Shown here in pieces: positions 1 through 4,382 of a stretch of DNA of 6,747 nt. Every line of letters begins with the position of its first letter. Position 1 is the stretch's first letter. The DNA lies in NCBI GenBank assembly GCA_009780595.1, contig WQZT01000092.1, positions 1-6,747 on the forward strand, given 5' to 3'. The notes beneath the pieces are model-generated. The model saw only the letters and a list, made by a program, of their open reading frames with translations, was not told where the DNA came from and made no database searches. The DNA is from Treponema sp. GTDB taxonomy: Bacteria > Spirochaetota > Spirochaetia > Treponematales > Breznakiellaceae. A program made the translations under genes and the position numbers.

Positions 1-72
1 ATAGCCCAAGGCGATTAACGTGTAAATCGAGCCAAGGGCAATTCCATTCAGCAACTGCTGTAAAAATATCAT
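1..72 (-). CDS. livH: Branched-chain amino acid ABC transporter permease, N-terminal fragment (LivH type)
   Basis: Only the first 24 codons are in the window; the frame is open to the left edge. The peptide begins MIFLQQLLNGIALGS and continues IYTLIALGY, which is the characteristic first membrane segment of LivH-type inner-membrane permeases of the hydrophobic amino acid uptake family. The family forms a LivH/LivM heterodimer that passes substrate from the periplasmic binding protein to the cytoplasm, powered by LivG/LivF. The ATG lies 33 nt after the stop codon of the livK-type gene on the same strand, with a modest GTAGG-like ribosome binding site, so the two are almost certainly co-transcribed. 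LivM, LivG and LivF would be expected further left. The substrate cannot be read from this fragment; related systems also carry amides or urea. Confidence 0.85.
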   Translation of the reverse strand, partial: MIFLQQLLNGIALGSIYTLIALGY

Positions 73-105
73 TTGTACCTACGGATACACCGTTACAGAT
101 TAGAC

Positions 106-1245
106 TTACGGATTTACCGTTGCCCTATAAACGTTGACAAGTTTGCCGTCTCTATCCTGTATCTCAAGAATCGCCGCGCCTTTAATCGGGTTGCGGTTCT
201 CGTCAAAACGGATATTTCCGGAAACAAACGCGCTGTCTACCTGCGCCATTGCGTCGCGAATTGCCACGGCGTTATCACTTCCAGCGGCTCTAATAGCTTG
301 TGCCACGATCATCATCGTGTCATATCCAAGCGCGGCAAACTGCGAAGCGGTACGGCCAAAGCGCGCCTCGAAAGCTTGGACAAACGCCGCGCCTCTCGGA
401 TCGGTTGTGTCAGAAGAAAACGCAGCCGACCAAAATCCGCCGATAACTTCTGGCCCTGCCTCGTCAATAAGGCTGTCCCAGCCGTCCCCGCCCATCAAAG
501 CGGCGTTGACACCTTGCGCCCGCAACTGCAATGCCTGCAATGCCACATCGTTGTAGTAGTTGGGGAGGTACACAAAGTCCGCGTTGGAAGCTCTGATGCG
601 GACAGCCTGCGCGTTAAAATCCACATCGTTGGACTGATACGATTCCCGCGCTACGATAGTTCCGCCGCGCTCCTGAAACCGCTCGATAAAGGCAAGGGCA
701 AGCCCGGTGTTGTAGTCCGCGCCAGCATCATACAGCACTGCGGCGCGGCGTGCATTGAGGTGATCAAAGGCGAAATCTGCGCCCACAACGCCCTGGAAGG
801 GATCGATAAAACAGGCGCGGAAAACGAAATTCCCGACCTCTGTTACGCTAATATTCGTGGCCGAAGGCGATATAAGGACAACTCCCTGCTGTTGGGCAAG
901 GGGAGCGATTGCCATCGTAGCTCCTGACGTGCTGGAACCCATCACAACGCTCACCTTGTTTTGAGTGGCAAGGCGGAGAAATGCGCTCACAGCCAGCGAC
1001 GTGTTGTTTTCATCATCTTCAATAAGCAGATTAACTTTCTTGCCTAAAAGCCCGCCAGCAGCGTTAATCTCCTCAACAGCAAGTTTGATTCCATCGAGAG
1101 TCTCATTGCCGTAAAAGGCAACTTGGCCGGACAGGGGGAAAATTGCGCTCAGGTTGAGCGTAGCCTCATTCGTCTTTTGGCAACCGGTAAATATAGCAGA
1201 AGCTGCAAAAGCGAACACGCACAGTAACAAAGCAGTCTTTTTCAT
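106..1245 (-). CDS. livK: Branched-chain amino acid ABC transporter substrate-binding lipoprotein (LivK type)
   Basis: Type I periplasmic binding protein that captures a branched-chain amino acid or similar ligand and delivers it to the LivH/LivM permease. With the start at 1245 it has 379 residues, normal for the family. A lipoprotein signal peptide occupies residues 1-21 (MKK, then a hydrophobic run), with lipobox FTGC and Cys22 as the predicted acylated residue. Phe at -3 is atypical for enterobacteria but accepted in spirochaetes. Family marks include FPLSGQ near the mature N-terminus, the ligand-pocket segment GSSTSGAT at about 103-110, and GGDGWD at about 252-257. An in-frame ATG seven codons upstream (1266) was not chosen: AAGGAG at 1252-1257 is 6 nt before the 1245 ATG, and a good promoter places the transcript start near 1260. 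livH follows after 33 nt. Ligand specificity is inferred from family only. Confidence 0.9.
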   Translation of the reverse strand: MKKTALLLCVFAFAASAIFTGCQKTNEATLNLSAIFPLSGQVAFYGNETLDGIKLAVEEINAAGGLLGKKVNLLIEDDENNTSLAVSAFLRLATQNKVSVVMGSSTSGATMAIAPLAQQQGVVLISPSATNISVTEVGNFVFRACFIDPFQGVVGADFAFDHLNARRAAVLYDAGADYNTGLALAFIERFQERGGTIVARESYQSNDVDFNAQAVRIRASNADFVYLPNYYNDVALQALQLRAQGVNAALMGGDGWDSLIDEAGPEVIGGFWSAAFSSDTTDPRGAAFVQAFEARFGRTASQFAALGYDTMMIVAQAIRAAGSDNAVAIRDAMAQVDSAFVSGNIRFDENRNPIKGAAILEIQDRDGKLVNVYRATVNP

Positions 1246-1251
1246 GTATTT

Positions 1252-1257
1252 CTCCTT
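1252..1257 (-). promoter_or_regulatory. Ribosome binding site deciding the livK start
   Basis: The minus strand reads AAGGAG here, 6 nt upstream of the ATG at 1245. It lies inside the seven-codon extension that an ATG at 1266 would give, so it favours the shorter protein starting MKKTALLL, which also has a better signal peptide. Confidence 0.75.
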
Positions 1258-1266
1258 AATGGGCAA

Positions 1267-1296
1267 ATACTATCAACTTTTGTTACAGTATGTCAA
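1267..1296 (-). promoter_or_regulatory. Sigma-70-type promoter of livK
   Basis: On the minus strand there is a perfect -35 TTGACA (1291-1296), an 18-nt spacer and a -10 TAGTAT (1267-1272, 4 of 6 consensus bases). Transcription would begin near 1260, giving a leader of only about 15 nt that starts just before the ribosome binding site. That leaves no room for a riboswitch or attenuator in the leader. Confidence 0.65.
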
Positions 1297-1334
1297 CGGA
1301 TGCGGAATACTTTTTTAAATGTGTCCCTTGATAC

Positions 1335-1360
1335 GCCCCGCCGCAGTAAGCTGGCGGGGC
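1335..1360 (-). terminator. GC-rich hairpin after the CxxC protein gene, possible terminator
   Basis: Perfect 8-bp inverted repeat: GCCCCGCC at 1335-1342 pairs with GGCGGGGC at 1353-1360 around a 10-nt loop. It begins 9 nt after the stop codon of the 70-residue gene and precedes the livK promoter, where a terminator would be expected. No uridine run follows on either strand, so this is not a canonical intrinsic terminator. It may instead protect a 3' end or act with Rho. Confidence 0.45.
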
Positions 1361-1369
1361 TACAAGGTA

Positions 1370-1582
1370 CTAAGCTGCGACGTTGGCGGCAACTTCCATC
1401 TCGAAGATGTACCCGGTTTTAACACAAAGGTCAAAAAGCTGGCGGGGCATAAATTCTTCGTTTATCCTTTCGCTGCCGTCAGAAATTTTGATAAGGCGGA
1501 TGTTATAGCCCTCGTCAGTTTCGGCGAGTATATCGAAATACTCGATTTTGCCTGTCCGGCACTTTACACAGTAACGCTTCAT
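1370..1582 (-). CDS. Small CxxC protein, 70 residues, unknown function
   Basis: I do not recognise a named family. The protein starts MKRYCVKCRTGK, with a CxxC pair at Cys5/Cys8 and one further Cys at 53 (FDLC). There is no His, so a full four-ligand zinc site would need a dimer or a partner. The middle is mixed polar/hydrophobic and looks beta-rich, and the end is Ala-rich. No signal peptide or membrane helix is seen. It is called real because GGAGG (1589-1593) stands 6 nt before the ATG, a good promoter lies just upstream (1603-1630), and a hairpin follows the TAG stop. It is divergent from the 147-residue gene and lies 124 nt upstream of livK, which has its own promoter, so it is probably monocistronic. 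The cysteine pair suggests a zinc-ribbon-like or nucleic-acid-associated small protein, but that is a guess. Confidence 0.7.
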   Translation of the reverse strand: MKRYCVKCRTGKIEYFDILAETDEGYNIRLIKISDGSERINEEFMPRQLFDLCVKTGYIFEMEVAANVAA

Positions 1583-1602
1583 TGTGCGCCTCCAATTACT
1601 CT

Positions 1603-1630
1603 ATTATCGGAGCGAAAAATAAAATGTTAA
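1603..1630 (-). promoter_or_regulatory. Sigma-70-type promoter of the CxxC protein gene
   Basis: On the minus strand, -35 TTAACA (1625-1630, 5 of 6 consensus), a 16-nt spacer and -10 GATAAT (1603-1608, 5 of 6). The start would be near 1596, giving a leader of about 14 nt that begins almost at the ribosome binding site, similar to livK. Confidence 0.55.
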
Positions 1631-1651
1631 ATCATCGCGGCTAAAATTGCG

Positions 1652-1657
1652 TATAAT
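1652..1657 (+). promoter_or_regulatory. Candidate -10 element for the 147-residue gene and rsmD
   Basis: A perfect TATAAT lies 32 nt before the ATG at 1690. No good -35 is visible at normal spacing. TTAAAT at 1627-1632 is the closest, but it is 19 nt away and overlaps the -35 of the divergent minus-strand promoter. A TG two bases upstream (1648-1649) is one base out of register for an extended -10. Confidence 0.45.
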
Positions 1658-1689
1658 ACGAATTATATTTTGTCGATAATGAAAGGGAT

Positions 1690-2133
1690 ATGAACAAACG
1701 AGTAAATTTCGAGGACAATCTCTTCATTCTAACCATGCATCTCCGTGTACTTCAGGATGTTATCACCCTTGATGTGGAGGCGGAATTTTTCCTTGGGAAA
1801 ACGCTGGATGACATTTATTTTGCCGATCATCTTTTGGCAACACTTCTGGGCAGTTTACAGGAGAATAATTTCCTTATTGATCGGGAAGAAGTTTTGGAGC
1901 ATTTTGCCAGTGTTGAAACGCTGTTTTCCAACGTTGTGCAAAGCTTGCTAAACCACAATGGAAATATGGCGATACAAGGCGCTCCGTCAATCGTGGAGAA
2001 ACTTGCTGTCTGCCGGGATAACAGCCTTGCGCGCCAGGAATCCATTGAGAGCCTGTATCCTTCTTCGTCTACGCAATCGTCAAGCTCGGTTGTCAGTTCG
2101 GTTGAACTGGCCGAATTGCTCAAAGGGCTTTAG
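1690..2133 (+). CDS. Helical protein with Ser-rich linker, 147 residues, unknown function
   Basis: I recognise no family. Residues 1-90 or so are rich in Leu, Phe, Val and Glu in patterns expected of amphipathic helices, with no membrane segment or signal peptide. Residues 95-120 look like a further helix. A linker at about 125-137 is almost all Ser (PSSSTQSSSSVVSS), and the protein ends in a short amphipathic tail, VELAELLKGL. The start at 1690 has AGGG only 2-3 nt upstream, a poor spacing, but no better start is visible; the next ATG, at 1735, lacks a site. The TAG stop is 14 nt before rsmD, so the two genes are probably one operon and perhaps translationally coupled. The helical body plus flexible linker plus short terminal helix resembles an adaptor or regulatory peptide. 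That is inference only. Confidence 0.75.
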   Translation: MNKRVNFEDNLFILTMHLRVLQDVITLDVEAEFFLGKTLDDIYFADHLLATLLGSLQENNFLIDREEVLEHFASVETLFSNVVQSLLNHNGNMAIQGAPSIVEKLAVCRDNSLARQESIESLYPSSSTQSSSSVVSSVELAELLKGL

Positions 2134-2147
2134 CTTACGGCGGCAGC

Positions 2148-2729
2148 ATGAGAATTACCGGGGGGATTCTTCGTGGAAGGCAGATCAAACTTTCGCCGGG
2201 GGTGATTCGCCCGGCGATGGATAGAATGCGGGAATCGGTTTTTGCGGTTCTCGGCGATCTATCGGGGTGTTCCTTCCTTGACATTTTCTGTGGTTCTGGC
2301 ATTATATCATTAGAGGCTGCATCACGGGGAGCTGCCTCTATCGAAGCTGTGGAAATGGATCCCATTAAACGGGAAACACTGTTGTCAAACGTGCAAATAT
2401 CCCCCGTACGTGTTCAGTGCCGTTTTATGCCTGCCGAACTGTATGTTAAGCGGGCAAAACGACCGTTTGATATTATTTTTTGCGACCCGCCTTTCAACTA
2501 CAAGTACAAATGGGAGTTAGTTCAAGCAATTGCTGCATCGGCGCTTTCAGGCGAGGGCAGCCGTTTGTTGTTGCACCGTCCTCGCGAGGACTACTGCAAG
2601 TTTTTTAACGAGGGTAATTCCCTGGAAGCAGACAAGCTTTCGGGGGAGGGGAGAGGGCGTTTTGTTTTGTATGATTCGCGCGAATATGGGCGCTCAATTG
2701 TGGATTTTTTCAAGTTTTTTTTGTATTAA
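2148..2729 (+). CDS. rsmD: 16S rRNA (guanine(966)-N(2))-methyltransferase RsmD
   Basis: Transfers a methyl group from S-adenosylmethionine to N2 of G966 (E. coli numbering) of 16S rRNA, acting in the cytoplasm on the small ribosomal subunit during assembly. The 193 residues match the usual length of about 190-200. The N-terminus RITGGILRGRQIK and the RP-x-xDRMRESVF segment (21-32) are typical of RsmD. SAM-binding motif I is DIFCGSGIISLEAASRGA (45-62), the acidic residue ending the next strand is in EMD (69-71), and the catalytic motif IV is DPPF (113-116), as in N2-guanine methyltransferases. The ATG has only a weak GGCGG-like site and follows the upstream stop by 14 nt, suggesting translational coupling. 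The 3' end carries T6 and T8 runs (2705-2710, 2715-2722) encoding a Phe-rich tail, FFKFFLY. An independent promoter for the next gene begins 4 nt after the stop. Confidence 0.92.
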   Translation: MRITGGILRGRQIKLSPGVIRPAMDRMRESVFAVLGDLSGCSFLDIFCGSGIISLEAASRGAASIEAVEMDPIKRETLLSNVQISPVRVQCRFMPAELYVKRAKRPFDIIFCDPPFNYKYKWELVQAIAASALSGEGSRLLLHRPREDYCKFFNEGNSLEADKLSGEGRGRFVLYDSREYGRSIVDFFKFFLY

Positions 2730-2732
2730 GAT

Positions 2733-2761
2733 TTGACAAAATTAGAGATTTTATATATATT
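2733..2761 (+). promoter_or_regulatory. Strong sigma-70-type promoter of the 114-residue/TPR operon
   Basis: Perfect -35 TTGACA (2733-2738), 17-nt spacer, and -10 TATATT (2756-2761, 5 of 6). Transcription would begin near 2768, giving a leader of about 26 nt before the ATG at 2794. This is the best promoter in the window. Confidence 0.75.
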
Positions 2762-2793
2762 GGTAGAGCCATCAGGTAGAGTAAGGAAAAACG

Positions 2794-3138
2794 ATGGATT
2801 ATAAAAGCGTTTTTGAGAAAGTGCAAAACCAAAACACGTTTATAAAAACCAGCGCACGGCCTGAGATTGATGCAACCCAAAAGGCCGCTCTCAACCGTAA
2901 GGGTAATATTCTTTTTAACTCCGGCGACGTCGAGGGAGCAAGAAGAGTATTTTTGACAACGGGCTACACAGACGGCCTGATCCGCGTAGGGGATCACTAC
3001 AACTCACAGGGCAGACCGTTGGATGCTCTGAGATTGTATTGGATCGCTCCGGACAGGAAAAAAGCGGAAGCAATTATTGCACAGTTGTCTGCTGTTATAC
3101 AAGCTATGATACAAACAGAAGGGAGCGGACCAAATTGA
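2794..3138 (+). CDS. Small TPR-like protein, 114 residues, paired with the TPR gene
   Basis: Function unknown. AAGGA at 2783-2787 stands 6 nt before the ATG. After a polar N-terminus of about 30 residues, two helix-pair segments resemble degenerate tetratricopeptide repeats: NRKGNILFNSGDVEGARRVF (about 34-53), then a unit beginning GLIRVGDHYNSQGRPLDALR (about 61-80). A final amphipathic helix follows (KKAEAIIAQLSAVIQAMIQ, about 89-107). No signal peptide or membrane helix is seen, so it is probably cytoplasmic. Its TGA stop overlaps the TTG start of the downstream TPR gene by 4 nt, so the two should be made together and may form a complex. I believe similar small proteins sit beside TPR proteins in other treponemes, but that is recollection and not something the sequence shows. 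Confidence 0.8.
   Translation: MDYKSVFEKVQNQNTFIKTSARPEIDATQKAALNRKGNILFNSGDVEGARRVFLTTGYTDGLIRVGDHYNSQGRPLDALRLYWIAPDRKKAEAIIAQLSAVIQAMIQTEGSGPN
3119..3125 (+). promoter_or_regulatory. Ribosome binding site deciding a TTG start for the TPR gene
   Basis: AAGGGAG ends 9 nt before TTG at 3135. The alternative ATG at 3159, eight codons later in frame, has no purine-rich site at a suitable distance. The upstream ATG at 3039 lies within the 114-residue gene and is not preferred. Confidence 0.6.
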
Positions 3139-4250
3139 GTGACGATAAAGATGAATTAATGGAAGTGGAAGATCAGGACAAGATTGGAATTTCTGATTAT
3201 TCCAAGAAAGGCTACCAACTGCTGAAAGAAAATAAGACAACAGAGGCCATTGTGTGCTTCAAAAAAATACTGGAGACCGATGGAAACAACAATTACGCTC
3301 TTGTGGGGATCGGGGATGCGTACCGTAAGCAGGGCGGCTTTCGTGATGCGGTAGATTACTACAAGCGCTGCCTGGGTCATCATCCGGGAAACAACTACGC
3401 GCTGTTCGGTTTGGCGGATTGTTACAAGGCGCTCAACAAGTTTCACCTTGCCATTGAGATTTGGGAGGAATATCTCAAATACGATGATAAGAACATCACC
3501 GTTCTTACGCGGGTGGCTGATGCGTACCGAAAAGTGCGCGATTACAAGTGTTCCAAAGAAGTGTATATGCGCGTGCTGGATATGGAGGATCGCAATCCGT
3601 ATGCCATCATCGGCTTGGGGCATTTGCACTACGACTTCAAGGAATACCGCGATGCGCTTGCTTATTGGGAAAAGATGCTTGAATACAACGAGGAGCGTGT
3701 TGATATTCGCGTGCTTACGTCAATCGGCAACTGCCACCGCAAGCTCAAAACGTTTTCCGGCGGTATTCAGTATTTCGAGATGGCGCTACAGCGCGAGCCG
3801 CATAACTTTTACGCCCTGTTTGGTTTGGCGGATTGTTATCGGGGTTTGAACCAGCAGCATCGTTCCCTTGAGTATTGGAATCGCATTCTGGAGCAAGACC
3901 CGCGCAACAAGATGATTCTGACTCGCGCTGGAGATGCGTACGGAACGATTAAGGATTTTGACAGAGCAATAGAATATTACCAGCGGGCGCTCAATATCGA
4001 GTTTGATACCCACGCTGTGCTGGGCTTGTCAATTATCGCCAAAGCGCAAGGCCGCTACGGGGAAGCTATCGAATCGCTAAAGCGCCTGATTCAGCAGGAT
4101 ATTCGCAATCACCGCCTGTACCTTGAACTTGCCGAATGTCTTTTGAAAAAAGGCGACAAGCGGCAGGCGGTGGAAGTTCTTGAGGAATTCCAGCGGCAGG
4201 GCATCCGCAACAACGCAGTCAACGAGATGATGGATAAGCTTAAAGGTTAA
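3135..4250 (+). CDS. Ten-repeat TPR protein
   Basis: A 371-residue protein made almost entirely of about ten tetratricopeptide repeats of 34-36 residues, from near residue 17 to the C-terminus. The pattern A/G-x-A/G-DAYRK, then F/Y-x-DAI-x-Y-Y, repeats clearly, for example GIGDAYRKQGGFRDAVDYYK, GLADCYKALNKFHLAIEIW and RAGDAYGTIKDFDRAIEYY. TPRs form superhelical scaffolds that bind peptides or other proteins, so the likely role is a cytoplasmic adaptor; no signal peptide, membrane helix or enzyme domain is present. Repeats 2-5 resemble repeats 6-9 in order, pointing to a four-repeat duplication. The N-terminus (SDDKDELMEVEDQDK) is strongly acidic. A start at TTG 3135, overlapping the upstream stop as TTGA, is preferred for its ribosome binding site; ATG 3159 is possible. 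Partner and pathway are unknown. Similar TPR proteins are typical of treponemes. Confidence 0.88.
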   Translation: MSDDKDELMEVEDQDKIGISDYSKKGYQLLKENKTTEAIVCFKKILETDGNNNYALVGIGDAYRKQGGFRDAVDYYKRCLGHHPGNNYALFGLADCYKALNKFHLAIEIWEEYLKYDDKNITVLTRVADAYRKVRDYKCSKEVYMRVLDMEDRNPYAIIGLGHLHYDFKEYRDALAYWEKMLEYNEERVDIRVLTSIGNCHRKLKTFSGGIQYFEMALQREPHNFYALFGLADCYRGLNQQHRSLEYWNRILEQDPRNKMILTRAGDAYGTIKDFDRAIEYYQRALNIEFDTHAVLGLSIIAKAQGRYGEAIESLKRLIQQDIRNHRLYLELAECLLKKGDKRQAVEVLEEFQRQGIRNNAVNEMMDKLKG

Positions 4251-4264
4251 AACGAAGCGGTACG

Positions 4265-4323
4265 TTGCCTTGGAGTTTTGCAACGCAAAACTCCCCAGCG
4301 AATTAGCGAAAGCTAATTTGCCT
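4265..4323. repeat. Palindromic double-hairpin element, copy 1
   Basis: First of two tandem copies between convergent genes. Hairpin A pairs GGAGTTTTGC (4272-4281) with GCAAAACTCC (4285-4294): a perfect 10-bp stem with a 3-nt loop. Hairpin B pairs GCGAATTAGC (4298-4307) with GCTAATTTGC (4312-4321) around GAAA, with one G-T wobble. TTGCCT occurs before the element (4265-4270) and at its end (4318-4323). No uridine run follows either hairpin, so it is not a plain intrinsic terminator, although it lies 3' of the TPR gene. It has no coding capacity. It resembles REP/BIME-type or miniature palindromic repeats. Confidence 0.85.
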
Positions 4324-4329
4324 GAGCAT

Positions 4330-4382
4330 GGAGTTTTGCAACGCAAAACTCCCCAGCAAATTAGCCAAAGGCTAATTTGCCT
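4330..4382. repeat. Palindromic double-hairpin element, copy 2, overlapping a gene end
   Basis: Second copy, offset 58 nt from the first after a 6-nt spacer (GAGCAT). Hairpin A is identical to copy 1 (stem arms 4330-4339 and 4343-4352). Hairpin B is a perfect 11-bp stem: GCAAATTAGCC (4356-4366) pairs with GGCTAATTTGC (4370-4380) around AAA. It ends in TTGCCT (4377-4382). The last codons and the TAG stop (4372-4374) of the minus-strand PAP2-like gene lie inside hairpin B. Confidence 0.85.

Noticed and set aside
73..927. Long plus-strand open frame of 284 codons
   Set aside because: It is antisense to the well-supported livK-type gene, has a Cys/Arg/His-rich composition typical of a shadow frame, and resembles no family.
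2674..2722. Palindrome ATTCGCGCGAAT (2674-2685) followed by T6 and T8 runs as an rsmD terminator
   Set aside because: The palindrome has no loop, lies 20-30 nt before the T runs, and both are inside the rsmD coding region. The T runs simply encode a Phe-rich tail. Phase variation was considered, but a slip there would change only the last few residues.
3039..3134. Upstream extension of the TPR protein to an ATG at 3039
   Set aside because: It would overlap the small upstream gene by 100 nt in another frame. The added residues are not TPR-like, and a better ribosome binding site sits before TTG 3135.
4265..4382. CRISPR-like array
   Set aside because: There are only two copies, the spacer is 6 nt, the units contain two palindromes each, and there are no cas genes. 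This fits a palindromic repeat element instead.
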